Positions 44,450 through 53,606 are shown, counted from the stretch's first letter. The stretch is 64,000 nucleotides of DNA from Demequina aestuarii (GCF_000975095.1 NZ_BBRD01000001.1:1941467-2005466), one strand, 5' to 3'. Translations and numbers: made by a program. Notes: a model not told the origin generated them from the letters alone.

Positions 44450-46578
44450 CGCCGAGCGCCCCGCACAGCCTCCAGCAGTCGCTGCAGCCGGGGGTGGTTG
44501 AACAGGTCGTCGAGCAGCACGGCCTGCCCATTGGAGTCCGCCAGCGGCACCTGCCAGTTGGGGTACTCGGTGTGGGTGCCGGGGTGGTTCTGCGAGCGCC
44601 GCTCTCCGACCGCATCGGCCAAGGACACCGCGGTGAGCAGCGCCGGCGAGTGCATGGCAAGCGTGTGGACGCCGGCCACGAGGTCGTCCTCGTTCCAGTC
44701 CTCGATCATCCAGTCGCGCTCGCGCAGGTACGCGACGAGCGAGTCGCGCTGGCGATCGGACTCCGCCTTCTCCGCGCCGGCGTCGCCGGCCAGGAGGCCG
44801 AGCTGTCGCCGCACCTCGATGTGCTCGCCCGCGAGGAACGCCGCCGTGGGCGGAAGGTCGTGGACGGTGACCGAGACCAGCGCATCGGCCCGGTAGCGCT
44901 CAGGCGGCGTGGGCGAGCCGTCCGACTGCTTCTCGAACAGCGCCACGACGGTGCCGAGCAGGCCCCGGTGGTTGAGGTAGTCGGACACCCACGGCTCGAG
45001 AGTGCCCAGGTCCTCGCCGATCACGATGGTGCCCGCGCGGTGCGCCTCGAGAGCGAGGATGCCGATCATCGCATCGTGGTCGAACTGGATGTACACGCCG
45101 TCGTCGGGACCGTGGCCGTCCGGAATCCACCACTGGCGGAACAGCCCCAGGATGTGGTCGACGCGCAGCGCTCCCGCGTGACGCACGGCGGCCCGCACCA
45201 CGTCGCGGAACGGCAGGTACGCGGCGGCCTCGAGGGCGCGCGGCTGCCACGGCGGCTGCGACCAGTTCTGGCCGTGCTGGTTGTACATGTCCGGCGGGGC
45301 GCCCACGTTCATGCCCGTCGCGAGCACGCGGCCCAACGACCAGGAGTCGGCGCCGTGCGGGTGCACGCCCACGGCGAGGTCCGTCATGATGCCGATCGAC
45401 ATGCCGGCCTCGACCGCATCGGCCTGTGCGCGGGCCAGCTGCTCGTCGGCGACCCACTGCAGCCACGCGTAGAACAGCACGCGCTCGCTGTTCTCCTCGC
45501 GCCACGCCTCAATGGACGGCGAACGCGGGTTCGAGAACTCGTCGGGCCACGGCAGTCCCTTATGCGCCTCGGAGATCGCGCACCAGGTGGCGAACTCCTC
45601 CAGGGCGGCGCCCTCGCGCAGGCAGAACGCCTCGAAGCGGGCCTGGCGGGCGGCCGACCGCGGCGCCTCGAACACCTTCTCGAGGGCCGGAGCCTTGGCA
45701 CGCCACGATGCGTCGCGGTCCAGGAGGTCCACCTCGGTGTTGGCGCGGCGCGGTCGCTCGGACTCCCACTCGATGACGGCGCGCTGCTGCGACGGCACGT
45801 ACGCCACCTCGGGGATGTCCTCGATGCGGATGTACAGGGGGTTCAGGAAGCGCCGTGACGTGGGCAGGTAGGGCGAGGGCTCCATGGGCGGCACCGGCTC
45901 GCTCGCGTGCAGCGGGTTGATGAGCATGAAGTCGGCGCCTTCACGGATGGCCGCGAGCGCGCACAGGTCGCCCAGGTCGGCGAAGTCGCCGATGCCCCAG
46001 GAGCGCTCGGAGCGCACCGAGTACAACTGAGCCGCGAGGCCCCACGGGCGAGCGCGTCGGATCTGGTCGGGCACGGAGATGCGCTCGGGGGTGACGACGA
46101 CCCAGCCGCGCGCGCGCTTGCCCGTGGTGCCGGCGTGGAGCCGGTGCCACCCGAGGGGAAGGTCTCCGGGGATCTGCACGGTCGCGCGGCCCACGTCGCG
46201 GTGGTCGATCCGTCGCGGCGGCGTGTAGACGTCGAGCTGCGCGACCTCGCGGGCCTCGCCGCTCTCGAGGATGAGGCTGGCTGCCACGGGCTCACCGTGA
46301 GGCACGTGGACGGGGACCTGGACGCTCTGGCCCTGGATCACCACGGTGATGGGCGGCACCATGCGTCGCCACGGCAGGTCCTCGAGGTCGGCGAGCGAAC
46401 GCTCGCACGTGTCGTCGTCCCGTGCGTCAACACCCATGGACTCGAGCGCCGCACGAATGGCGGCCGGCGAGCACGGCACCCGGTCGCCGTTCCACGCCGT
46501 GTAGTCGACCGAGACCCCGCAGGCGCGCGCGAGCGCCGAGAGTGCGGGAGTGGGCAGCGGTCGGTCGGCGTCAGTCAC
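44446..46578 (-). CDS. malQ: 4-alpha-glucanotransferase (amylomaltase, GH77)
   Basis: A 710-residue GH77 enzyme that transfers alpha-1,4-glucan segments between maltodextrins. The N-terminal ~150 residues form the extra domains found in actinobacterial MalQ. The catalytic barrel has AWGLAAQLYSVRSERSWGIG, LMINPLHAS, the nucleophile region IMTDLAVGVHPHGAD, ALRVDHILGLFRQWW (DH of GH77) and IVIGEDLGTLEPWV (acid/base Glu). Its stop shares CTAG with the convergent pepN. It diverges from mscS. Confidence 0.94.
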   Translation of the reverse strand: MTDADRPLPTPALSALARACGVSVDYTAWNGDRVPCSPAAIRAALESMGVDARDDDTCERSLADLEDLPWRRMVPPITVVIQGQSVQVPVHVPHGEPVAASLILESGEAREVAQLDVYTPPRRIDHRDVGRATVQIPGDLPLGWHRLHAGTTGKRARGWVVVTPERISVPDQIRRARPWGLAAQLYSVRSERSWGIGDFADLGDLCALAAIREGADFMLINPLHASEPVPPMEPSPYLPTSRRFLNPLYIRIEDIPEVAYVPSQQRAVIEWESERPRRANTEVDLLDRDASWRAKAPALEKVFEAPRSAARQARFEAFCLREGAALEEFATWCAISEAHKGLPWPDEFSNPRSPSIEAWREENSERVLFYAWLQWVADEQLARAQADAVEAGMSIGIMTDLAVGVHPHGADSWSLGRVLATGMNVGAPPDMYNQHGQNWSQPPWQPRALEAAAYLPFRDVVRAAVRHAGALRVDHILGLFRQWWIPDGHGPDDGVYIQFDHDAMIGILALEAHRAGTIVIGEDLGTLEPWVSDYLNHRGLLGTVVALFEKQSDGSPTPPERYRADALVSVTVHDLPPTAAFLAGEHIEVRRQLGLLAGDAGAEKAESDRQRDSLVAYLRERDWMIEDWNEDDLVAGVHTLAMHSPALLTAVSLADAVGERRSQNHPGTHTEYPNWQVPLADSNGQAVLLDDLFNHPRLQRLLEAVRGARR

Positions 46579-46657
46579 ATGCCCATCCTGCCAGGTCGCG
46601 CCGCACGCTCGAAAGGCACAGCCAGGCCGATGCGCCGACCATGGCCCGCGTGATGGT

Positions 46658-46663
46658 TACCCT
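46658..46663 (+). promoter_or_regulatory. TACCCT -10 box deciding the mscS start
   Basis: TACCCT ends 7 nt before GTG 46671 and lies downstream of the alternative ATG 46641, so it favours the shorter, leaderless form. Confidence 0.55.
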
Positions 46664-46670
46664 GGGAGGC

Positions 46671-47753
46671 GTGCTTCTCCTGACTCCCGCCCCTGAGCGC
46701 GCTACGTCCCCCGGTCCCGTTCCCAGCGGGAACGAGGTCGAGAAGTGGCTCAGCGACGTTTCCGCCAACCTCGTCGGATTCGGCGTGCTGCTGGTGGTCG
46801 CCGTGATCCTGTGGTTCGTGGGTCGTGCCGCCATCAACGGCTTCACTCGCGCGGTCGAGCGCGGTGCGCCGCTGGCGGACGCCCGGGCCAGGCGCGCGCT
46901 GTCGAAGGCGCGCATCAGCGTCGCGGAGCCGGACACCGTCGAGGAGCGGCTCGAGGCCGAACGTCGCCGCCAACGTGCAGGCACTTTGCGCAAGGTGCTG
47001 AAGTCTGCGCTCGCGGTACTGCTCGCGGCGCTCGTGGTGATGACCGGGCTCGCCACGCTGGGAGTACCCGTGGGTCCCATGCTCGCCTCGGCCGGAATCC
47101 TGGGCGTCGCGCTCGGCTTCGGAGCCCAGTCGCTGGTCAAGGACATCCTGTCCGGCATCTTCATGCTGATGGAGGATCAGTACGGCGTGGGCGACGTCGT
47201 GGACCTGGGCGAGGCCACGGGCGCGGTCGAAGAGGTGGGGCTGCGGTGCACGCGGCTCCGTTCGCTCGACGGCACCGTCTGGTACGTCCCCAACGGGGAG
47301 ATCCGCCGCGTGGGCAACATGACCCGCATGTGGAGCCGCGCCATGATCGAGGTGCGCTTCGCGTACGACACGGATGTCGAGGCCGCACGTCAGGCCATGA
47401 TCGATGCCGTCCTGGCCGCCAAGCAGGAGCGCGAGGAGGTCGCCGCTGCGTTGTTGGGCGAGCCCGAGGTCGCGGGCATCGAGTCTCTCGAGTACAACGC
47501 GATCATGCTGCGCCTCATGTGCCAGGTGAACCCCGCCACCCAGTGGGACGTGCAGCGCGAGGTCCACCGCCAGATGCGCCGGCTGTTCGCCGAGCGTGGC
47601 ATCGCGCTCGCGGTGCCAGGCGAGGCGATGATGTTCGACTCGAAGGCCAACCCCGACAAGGTGCGCCTGCACGACTCCGCCCGTCCAGGGTCGGACACCG
47701 CCCCCAAGGGCGAGGACGGCCGCCCCCTGCCCCCCTCGAACGATGAGGATTGA
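46671..47753 (+). CDS. mscS: mechanosensitive ion channel, MscS family
   Basis: A 360-residue small-conductance channel. Helices at about residues 28-48 and 105-125, then the pore helix [20 protein letters not shown] and the gate end [19 protein letters not shown] beta domain ([19 protein letters not shown]) and the alpha/beta vestibule follow. A charged coil ([15 protein letters not shown]) links helices 1 and 2. The tail is proline- and acid-rich. It releases solutes on hypo-osmotic shock. One base separates its stop from the glbO ATG. Confidence 0.93.
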   Translation: MLLLTPAPERATSPGPVPSGNEVEKWLSDVSANLVGFGVLLVVAVILWFVGRAAINGFTRAVERGAPLADARARRALSKARISVAEPDTVEERLEAERRRQRAGTLRKVLKSALAVLLAALVVMTGLATLGVPVGPMLASAGILGVALGFGAQSLVKDILSGIFMLMEDQYGVGDVVDLGEATGAVEEVGLRCTRLRSLDGTVWYVPNGEIRRVGNMTRMWSRAMIEVRFAYDTDVEAARQAMIDAVLAAKQEREEVAAALLGEPEVAGIESLEYNAIMLRLMCQVNPATQWDVQREVHRQMRRLFAERGIALAVPGEAMMFDSKANPDKVRLHDSARPGSDTAPKGEDGRPLPPSNDED

Positions 47754-47754
47754 G

Positions 47755-48210
47755 ATGACCACGCCAGGAATGAACGTCGGGGCCGGAGCGCCCCACGCCG
47801 AAGGCCAGAGCTTCTACGAAGCCGTGGGCGGGCACGCCACATTCGAGCGCATCGTCCGCCGCTTCTACGCGGGCGTCGCCGAGGATCCAGTGCTGGCGCC
47901 GATGTACCCTGCGCACGACATGGAGGGCGCGACCCAGCGGCTCACCATGTTCCTCGAGCAGTACTGGGGCGGGCCCACCACCTATTCGGACCAGCGAGGC
48001 CACCCCCGCCTGCGCATGCGTCACCAGCCGTTCCATGTGAACCCCGAGGCGCGCGACCACTGGATCGCGCTCATGCGGGACGCCGTCGCATCGGCCGACC
48101 TCGCGCCCTTGCACGCGGTCACGCTGATGGACTACCTCGAGCGGGCCGCCCACTCGATGATCAACACCTTCGAGCCCACGCCGGCAGCCGAGTCCGGCCA
48201 GCCCGACTAG
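47755..48210 (+). CDS. glbO: truncated haemoglobin, group II (GlbO-like)
   Basis: A 151-residue 2-on-2 globin. Family features: [35 protein letters not shown] and [13 protein letters not shown], whose second histidine is the proximal haem ligand. The Trp of the G helix is in DHWIALMRD. Mycobacterial GlbO binds O2 and detoxifies NO or peroxides. It starts 1 bp after mscS with GAGGAT as ribosome site, so translation is coupled; tesB follows 25 bp on. Confidence 0.93.
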   Translation: MTTPGMNVGAGAPHAEGQSFYEAVGGHATFERIVRRFYAGVAEDPVLAPMYPAHDMEGATQRLTMFLEQYWGGPTTYSDQRGHPRLRMRHQPFHVNPEARDHWIALMRDAVASADLAPLHAVTLMDYLERAAHSMINTFEPTPAAESGQPD

Positions 48211-48235
48211 CCGACACTCAATCTGAGGAGCACCT

Positions 48236-49114
48236 ATGGACCACGTCGAGGACATCTGGGCTGAAGAGGCCGTCGCATCGGGCATGGCCGTGCTCGACCT
48301 CCGCAGGCTGGGTGAGACCGAGTTCGAGGGCGACTCGCTGCCGATGCCCGGCGGCCGCGCGTACGGCGGCCAGGTGCTCGCGCAGGCGCTGCTGGCGGCG
48401 GGCCACACGGTCGAGGACGAGCGGCCGATGCACTCGATGCACGGATACTTCCTGCGCCCGGGTGATGCGTCGCGCCCCATCACCTTCGAGGTCGAGAACC
48501 TGCGCGACGGCCGCTCCTTCTCGGCTCGGCGCACCCATGCCTTCCAGGACGGCAAGCCGATCCTGTCGATGATCGCCTCGTTCCAGCTGCCCCAGGACGG
48601 GCCCGAGCACTCCGTGACCATGCCCGAGGTGCCGGGGCCCGATGCGGTGGTCTCGTCGGTCGACATCCTCGCGCCCTTCGTGGGCGACGCGCGAGCCGAC
48701 TACTGGCTCAAGCGCACGCCGTTCGATCTGCGCCACGTCGAGGGCTCGCTGCTGCTCCAGCCGGACAAGCGACCCAAGCAGTACCAGACCACCTGGATCC
48801 GGCTGCGCCGGCCCATCGAGGGCTCGGACCTGCTGCACCGCGCGCTGCTCGCATTCCAGTGCGACCAGGTGATGCTCGAGCCGCTGCTGCGCCGGCACGG
48901 CGCGTCGTGGATGACGCCCGGCCTGAACTTTGCGAGCCTCGATCACGCGATGTGGTGGCACCGACCCGCCCGCGCCGATGAATGGCTGCTGTACGTGCAG
49001 GACGCTCCGACGGCCCAGGGTGGCCGCGGGCTGGGCGGCACGTGGGTGTTCTCGGAGGACGGTCGCCTGGTGGCGTCGGCGTCTCAAGAGGGCATGATCC
49101 GCATGCCGGAATGA
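48236..49114 (+). CDS. tesB: acyl-CoA thioesterase II
   Basis: A 292-residue double-hotdog thioesterase. The first hotdog has FEGDSLPMPGGRAYGGQVLAQ and MHSMHGYFLRPGD; the second has LNFASLDHAMWWHRP (catalytic Asp) and VASASQEGMIRM (catalytic Gln). It hydrolyses medium- and long-chain acyl-CoA. GAGGAG lies before the ATG. It is third in the mscS-glbO-tesB unit; no shared pathway is evident. Confidence 0.95.
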   Translation: MDHVEDIWAEEAVASGMAVLDLRRLGETEFEGDSLPMPGGRAYGGQVLAQALLAAGHTVEDERPMHSMHGYFLRPGDASRPITFEVENLRDGRSFSARRTHAFQDGKPILSMIASFQLPQDGPEHSVTMPEVPGPDAVVSSVDILAPFVGDARADYWLKRTPFDLRHVEGSLLLQPDKRPKQYQTTWIRLRRPIEGSDLLHRALLAFQCDQVMLEPLLRRHGASWMTPGLNFASLDHAMWWHRPARADEWLLYVQDAPTAQGGRGLGGTWVFSEDGRLVASASQEGMIRMPE

Positions 49115-49535
49115 CCCCCTCCTGACGACCTCATGGAGTCGTTGACCGGCACGGACCGGACTTTTCCGACTCGATCTCCTCTCTTTACCAAACCGTGACA
49201 GTTGACCGTTCAATCACCATCTAGCAGGCTCTTTGCTCGACCCCACCGCAACGAGAGTGGCGTTCATCACGCTCGTCGCTTGAGATTGCCCCCCGGGGGT
49301 TGGTAGCGTCGAGGAGCCGTTTCGGGGTCCGCGTCAGTCGCGACCGAAGCGCCAATGACCAGCCCAGGCCTCTTGGCTGCGCCCGAGTGTGGAGCGCGCC
49401 CTGGCGGCGAGCGATGGCGGCGGCACCATGTCGCCACCACGCGGGCCCGTGACTGCCGTACGACGGCTGCGAGTCCCCTCGTCCCACCGAGTCCTCCAAC
49501 GACGCCCGTGTCACCACGGGGAGCTGAGGTAACGA
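49115..49535 (+). promoter_or_regulatory. long leader of proVWX with promoter
   Basis: No gene is supported in this 421-bp stretch. The first 100 bp are unusually AT-rich. TTGAGA (49280-49285) and TAGCGT (49304-49309), 18 bp apart, form a good promoter, giving a leader of about 220 nt that can fold extensively. GAGG stands 7 nt before the GTG of proV. An osmotic or nucleotide-sensing RNA is possible, but I recognise no known riboswitch. Confidence 0.55.
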
Positions 49536-50810
49536 GTGAACGACAGCATCGCCTTGCGCGCTGATGGACTGTACAAGGTCTTCGGGAAGCATCCCGACGA
49601 CGCCGTGCGGCGCCTTCGCGACGGCGCCTCGCGAGACGACCTCGGTGGCGCGACCGCCGCCGTGATCGACGCCTCCTTCGAGGTCAAGCGGGGCGAGATC
49701 TTCGTCGTCATGGGCCTGTCCGGCTCCGGAAAGTCGACCCTGATCCGCACGCTCAACGGCCTTCAGCCGGCGACCGCGGGCACCGTCCAGATCGGCGACG
49801 ACTCCATCACAGACGCGAGCACAGCCGCGTTGCGAGACCTGCGCCGCCACCGGGTGTCGATGGTGTTCCAGCACTTCGCGCTGCTGCCCCACCGCACCGT
49901 GATCGACAACGTCGCCTACGGCCTCGAGATCCAGGGCAAGTCCCGCGACGAGCGCCTGCGTCGGGCACGCCAGGTCACCGACATCGTGGGCCTGGCAGGC
50001 TGGGAGGAGAAGTTCCCGTCGCAGTTGTCCGGTGGAATGCAGCAGCGCGTGGGCCTCGCCCGTGCGCTCGCCGCCGACACCGACGTGCTGCTCATGGACG
50101 AGGCGTTCTCCGCCCTCGACCCGCTGATCCGCCGCGAGATGCAGGACCAGCTCCTGGAGCTCCAGTCCGAGCTGAACAAGACCATCGTGTTCATCACTCA
50201 CGACCTCAACGAGGCCATGTACATCGGCGATCGGATCGCGGTCATGCGCGACGGCCGCATCGTGCAGATCGGCTCGCCAGAGGACATCCTCACGAACCCG
50301 GCGAACGACTACGTCGAGCAGTTCGTGCAGGATGTGGATCGCACCAAGGTGCTCACCGCAGAGTCGGTCATGCGCAAGCCCCGCGTGGTCATCCATGAGA
50401 CCGGTGGACCGCACGCGGCACTGGCCACCATGCGCGACGAGCAGATGTCCGCCGCCTACGTCACCAAGCGCGACCGCACGCTCGTGGGCTGGGTGCGCGA
50501 CCGCGACGTGCTCGACCTCGTCCGCAGCGGCGAGAAGTCGCTCACCCCCGCGATCAAGACCGACCACGGCGCCGTGTCTACCGACACCGCGCTGGCCGAC
50601 CTGTTCATTCCGTCGCTCGAGGCCGCGCTTCCGCTCGGCGTCGCCGACGAGCGTGGCCGCCTGGTGGGAGTCATCCCCCGCGTCACGCTGCTCGCCACCC
50701 TGGGCGGCGAGCCCGAAGCCGCATCGTCCGCGATCCCCCGCGTCGATCCCCTGCCGACCTCGGTGGTCGACAAGGTGCTCGGCTCATCTACTGAGAAGGG
50801 AGGCGTGTGA
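49536..50810 (+). CDS. proV: glycine betaine/proline ABC transporter ATPase with CBS domains
   Basis: A 424-residue ATPase of the ProV/OpuAA type. Walker A is GLSGSGKST, the Q-loop VFQHFALLPHRTV, signature LSGGMQQRVGLARAL, Walker B VLLMDEAFSALDPLI and H-loop ITHDLNEAM. Two C-terminal CBS domains (from about residue 280) may sense ionic strength or c-di-AMP as in OpuA. The start is GTG 49536. An inserted acidic/basic stretch (residues 18-40) precedes the ATPase core. The stop overlaps the proW start. Confidence 0.94.
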   Translation: MNDSIALRADGLYKVFGKHPDDAVRRLRDGASRDDLGGATAAVIDASFEVKRGEIFVVMGLSGSGKSTLIRTLNGLQPATAGTVQIGDDSITDASTAALRDLRRHRVSMVFQHFALLPHRTVIDNVAYGLEIQGKSRDERLRRARQVTDIVGLAGWEEKFPSQLSGGMQQRVGLARALAADTDVLLMDEAFSALDPLIRREMQDQLLELQSELNKTIVFITHDLNEAMYIGDRIAVMRDGRIVQIGSPEDILTNPANDYVEQFVQDVDRTKVLTAESVMRKPRVVIHETGGPHAALATMRDEQMSAAYVTKRDRTLVGWVRDRDVLDLVRSGEKSLTPAIKTDHGAVSTDTALADLFIPSLEAALPLGVADERGRLVGVIPRVTLLATLGGEPEAASSAIPRVDPLPTSVVDKVLGSSTEKGGV

Positions 50811-51748
50811 TGGACTTTCGCATCCCCGTCGGAAACTGGATCAACGACGGTCTCGAGTGGATCGAGATCAACCTCGAAGTCTTCTTCGAGGGCATGCGCT
50901 CCACCTTCAAGGGCATGTATGACGGCATGGACTGGCTGTTCTCCTCGCCGCCCACCCTTGCGATCATCGCGGTTCTCGCCATCGCGGCCCTGTTCGCACG
51001 CGGCTGGAAGTTCGCGATCGGCGTCACCGTGGGCCTGCTGTTCATCGTGAGCGTCGGCCAATGGGACAACGCCGTCGACACCCTCGCGCTGGTCATCGTC
51101 GCCGCGTTCATCGCCATCGCCCTGTCAATCCCACTAGGCATCTGGGCCGCGCGCAACGACACGGTGTCCGCGATCCTCAAGCCAGTGATGGACTTCCTCC
51201 AGACGATGCCCGCCTTCGTATACCTCATGCCTGCCCTCGCGCTGCTGCGGGTGGGCGTCGCTCCGGGTATCTTCGCGACCATCCTGTTCGCGATGGCGCC
51301 GGGTGTGCGCCTTACCGAGCTGGGCATTCGTGGCGTAGACAAGGAAGTGGTGGAGGCCGGTCAGGCCTTCGGCGCCTCCCCGCGTCGCATCCTGCGTCAG
51401 ATCCAGCTTCCCCTCGCGATGCCGTCGATCATGGCCGGCATCAACCAGATCATCATGCTGTCGCTCTCGATGGTCGTCATCGCTGGCCTCGTCGGCGCGG
51501 GCGGCCTGGGTGGCGACGTCGTGCGGTCGCTGAGCTCGCTCGACTACCCGCTCGGCTTCGAAGCCGGTCTCGCGGTCGTCGTACTCGCCATCATCCTCGA
51601 CCGCTTCACCGGATCGTTCGGTCAGGGACTCGGAATGTACGCGTGGCTGCGCAACCGCCACAGCGCCAAGAAGACCGAGGACGAGCTGGCTCGCCTTGAG
51701 TCGCAGCAGATCCAGGACACGGGCCCGCGTCGGAACCCCGGCTCCTAA
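50810..51748 (+). CDS. proW: glycine betaine/proline ABC transporter permease
   Basis: A 312-residue permease with the typical amphipathic N-terminus (WINDGLEWIEINLEVFFEGM) and six or seven helices. The EAA loop for ATPase contact is EVVEAGQAFGASPRRILRQI, followed by QLPLAMPSIMAGINQIIMLS. GGGAGG precedes ATG 50810, which shares a base with the proV stop. It forms the membrane path for betaine or proline uptake under osmotic stress. Its long basic C-terminal tail is not conserved. Confidence 0.94.
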   Translation: MDFRIPVGNWINDGLEWIEINLEVFFEGMRSTFKGMYDGMDWLFSSPPTLAIIAVLAIAALFARGWKFAIGVTVGLLFIVSVGQWDNAVDTLALVIVAAFIAIALSIPLGIWAARNDTVSAILKPVMDFLQTMPAFVYLMPALALLRVGVAPGIFATILFAMAPGVRLTELGIRGVDKEVVEAGQAFGASPRRILRQIQLPLAMPSIMAGINQIIMLSLSMVVIAGLVGAGGLGGDVVRSLSSLDYPLGFEAGLAVVVLAIILDRFTGSFGQGLGMYAWLRNRHSAKKTEDELARLESQQIQDTGPRRNPGS

Positions 51749-51794
51749 GCATTTCTCTGCATCGGCGAAATGCCGACGCGACAACCACAGACCT

Positions 51795-51819
51795 CGCGGC
51801 CGTTCCCCCAACGGCCGCG
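51795..51819 (+). promoter_or_regulatory. intra-operon hairpin between proW and proX
   Basis: CGCGGCCGTT and AACGGCCGCG form a perfect 10-bp stem with loop CCCCC, in the 143-bp gap before proX. It could protect the upstream 3' end or partly terminate, adjusting binding-protein levels relative to the membrane parts. Confidence 0.6.
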
Positions 51820-51891
51820 CGCATCGGGCCGCAGGACGCGGCCAGGGATGCTCACGGCGGCGGAGATTCCGCACGCTGGGAAAGGAAACAT

Positions 51892-52812
51892 ATGTATAAG
51901 CGCACTGCCACCGCGTTCGCGGTGACTGCTGCTGCGGGCCTCGTGCTCGCCGGTTGCTCATCTGCCGACGACGACGCCACGGAGGAGCCCACCGACGGCG
52001 CCGCAAGCGGCGAAGAGACTGAGGGTGCCGCAGGCGGCGACCTCACGCTGGCCGTCTTCAACGGCTGGGACGAGTCGCTCGCGACTTCCCTGCTGTGGGA
52101 GGCCGTGCTCGAGGAGCAGGGCTACAACGTCGAGCTCGAGTACGCCGACCCCGCGCCTGTGTTCCAGGGCATCGCGGACGGCGACTACGACATCGTGACC
52201 GACGTCTGGCTGCCCCTCACGCACGAGTCCTACGTCGAGGAGTTCGGCGACGACATGGAGGAGCTGGGCGCGTGGTTCGACTCGGCCGCCCTCACCATCG
52301 CCGTAAACGCTGACGCTCCCGTCGACTCGCTCGCCGAGCTGGCCGACAGCGCCGACGAGTTCGGAAACCGCATCGTCGGCATCGAGCCGGGCGCCGGACT
52401 GACCGCCGCCACCGAGGGCGCCATCGAGACCTACGGCCTCGGCGGCATGGAGTTCATCACCTCCTCGACCCCCGCGATGCTGCAGGAGCTCGACACTGCG
52501 ACGTCCAACGGCGAGAACATCGTCGTGACCCTGTGGGAGCCCCACTGGGCCTACGGCGCGTACGACCTCAAGAACCTCGAAGACCCCGAGGGCGCCATGG
52601 GCGAGGCCGAGGAGATCGTGACCTACGGTCGCACCGGAATCTCCGAGGACTTCCCCGAGGTCGCCGAGTGGTTCGGCAACTTCACGATGGACGCCGAGGT
52701 GCTGTACGACCTCGAGAACAAGCTGAACGACGCCGACGAGTCCGAGTTCGAGACCGTCGTCGCCGACTGGATCGCCGAGAACCAGGAGTGGGTCGACTCG
52801 CTCACCGCGTAA
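51892..52812 (+). CDS. proX: glycine betaine-binding lipoprotein
   Basis: A 306-residue substrate-binding lipoprotein. The signal peptide ends in the lipobox VLAGC (Cys about residue 21), followed by an acidic linker. The OpuAC-type domain starts LTLAVFNGWDESLATSLLWE; tryptophans likely to cage the quaternary ammonium are in DVWLPLTHESY and LWEPHWAYGAYDLK. Anchored outside the membrane, it delivers betaine or a similar solute to ProW/ProV. AAGGAAA precedes the ATG. A strong terminator follows. Confidence 0.94.
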   Translation: MYKRTATAFAVTAAAGLVLAGCSSADDDATEEPTDGAASGEETEGAAGGDLTLAVFNGWDESLATSLLWEAVLEEQGYNVELEYADPAPVFQGIADGDYDIVTDVWLPLTHESYVEEFGDDMEELGAWFDSAALTIAVNADAPVDSLAELADSADEFGNRIVGIEPGAGLTAATEGAIETYGLGGMEFITSSTPAMLQELDTATSNGENIVVTLWEPHWAYGAYDLKNLEDPEGAMGEAEEIVTYGRTGISEDFPEVAEWFGNFTMDAEVLYDLENKLNDADESEFETVVADWIAENQEWVDSLTA

Positions 52813-52832
52813 GTCTCACCTGCTTCATCGAG

Positions 52833-52866
52833 AGCGCCGGCTGCCCTTCGGGGCGGCCGGCGCTTT
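52833..52866 (+). terminator. terminator of proVWX
   Basis: AGCGCCGGCTGCCC pairs with GGGCGGCCGGCGCT (one mismatch) around a TTCG tetraloop and is followed by TTT. It lies 20 bp after the proX stop and is the most classical terminator in the window. Confidence 0.9.
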
Positions 52867-52909
52867 CGCGTCCCTGCCCCTCCCCCCACTCTTCACCCCC
52901 GCCCACTCT

Positions 52910-52983
52910 CCGCCTGAGCGCCCCAGTGGGCGTTCAGTGTCGGATTGGGCGCCAACGCGATTCCTGCAGGGCGCTGAGTGTCG
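52910..52983 (+). repeat. 3'-end dimeric repeat, copy F
   Basis: Begins CCGCCTGAGCGCCCCAGTGG and ends GCGCTGAGTGTCG, 97 bp after proX and 11 bp from the stop of the convergent thioesterase gene. It lies beyond the proX terminator, so it is not that operon's only end signal. Confidence 0.85.
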
Positions 52984-52994
52984 CCACCCGGGGC

Positions 52995-53474
52995 TCAGCG
53001 CTTGCGAAACTGCACCGGTTCCTCGACATGTGGCGCCCACGCCGCGCGCTCGTCCTCCGTCAGCCGGCGCGGTCGTTCAGACGCGGCGTCGATCAGCACC
53101 AGAGTCGTCGACGCCCGCGCGAACACCTGTTGCTCTCCCGGGCCGACCGGCGAGCACACCTCGTAGCAGATCTCGATGCTTGCTCCTCCGAGCCGACCGA
53201 TCCACAGCTGCACGTCGAGCGGACGGCGCAGGAACGGCACGGGCGCGAGGTATTCGATCTGCAGGCCGGCGATCAGAGTGATGGTGTCCGCGCCCGGCCC
53301 GCCCGCGATCACCGCCGTGGAGGCGACGTCGTCGCCGTCAACGGCTCCCGCATCGGCCCAGAAGACCCGGATGCGCGCCTCCTCGAGCAGCCGCAGCATC
53401 TCGGCGTTGTTGACGTGGCCGTAGGCGTCGAGGTCGGACCAGCGCAGCGAGATCGGGACGTGAATGCGGCTCAT
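52995..53474 (-). CDS. 4HBT-type hotdog acyl-CoA thioesterase
   Basis: A 159-residue single-hotdog protein of the YbgC/FcbC type. The conserved start is LRWSDLDAYGHVNNAEMLRLL, with the catalytic aspartate in SDLDAYGHVNN, and the long helix follows. The end is polar and basic. It would hydrolyse an acyl-CoA thioester; the substrate is unknown. ATG 53474 has TAGCGT 6 nt upstream on its strand. The gene is flanked by repeat copies F and G in inverted orientation. Confidence 0.9.
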   Translation of the reverse strand: MSRIHVPISLRWSDLDAYGHVNNAEMLRLLEEARIRVFWADAGAVDGDDVASTAVIAGGPGADTITLIAGLQIEYLAPVPFLRRPLDVQLWIGRLGGASIEICYEVCSPVGPGEQQVFARASTTLVLIDAASERPRRLTEDERAAWAPHVEEPVQFRKR

Positions 53475-53480
53475 GTGGTC

Positions 53481-53486
53481 ACGCTA
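53481..53486 (-). promoter_or_regulatory. TAGCGT -10 box of a leaderless gene
   Basis: On the minus strand TAGCGT ends 6 nt before ATG 53474. It lies 10 bp from repeat copy G, which therefore sits in the -35 region. Confidence 0.55.
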
Positions 53487-53495
53487 GCGGCCGAA

Positions 53496-53569
53496 CGACA
53501 CTCAGCGCGCTCCAGGACTCACAGGGGCGCCAAACACGACACCCACCGCCCTCCACCGCGCTAAGGCGG
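53496..53569 (-). repeat. 3'-end dimeric repeat, copy G
   Basis: The minus strand begins CCGCCTTAGCGCGGTGGAGG and ends GCGCTGAGTGTCG. It lies 37 bp after the ettA stop, reading in the same direction, and overlaps the promoter region of the next minus-strand gene. Confidence 0.8.
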
Positions 53570-53606
53570 AAGACGGGGTGGGTGTCGCGAGCGTTGGAGG
53601 CAGGCG

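Noticed and set aside
46422-46670. N-terminal extension of mscS
   Set aside because: It lies over malQ's start, is Arg/Pro-rich, and a -10 box stands between it and the favoured GTG.
49316-49535. c-di-AMP (ydaO-type) riboswitch before proV
   Set aside because: The conserved unpaired blocks of that class are not visible; only the genomic setting is suggestive.
49355-49564. 69-codon frame in the proV leader
   Set aside because: No ribosome site, overlaps the proV start, and residue content is random-like.
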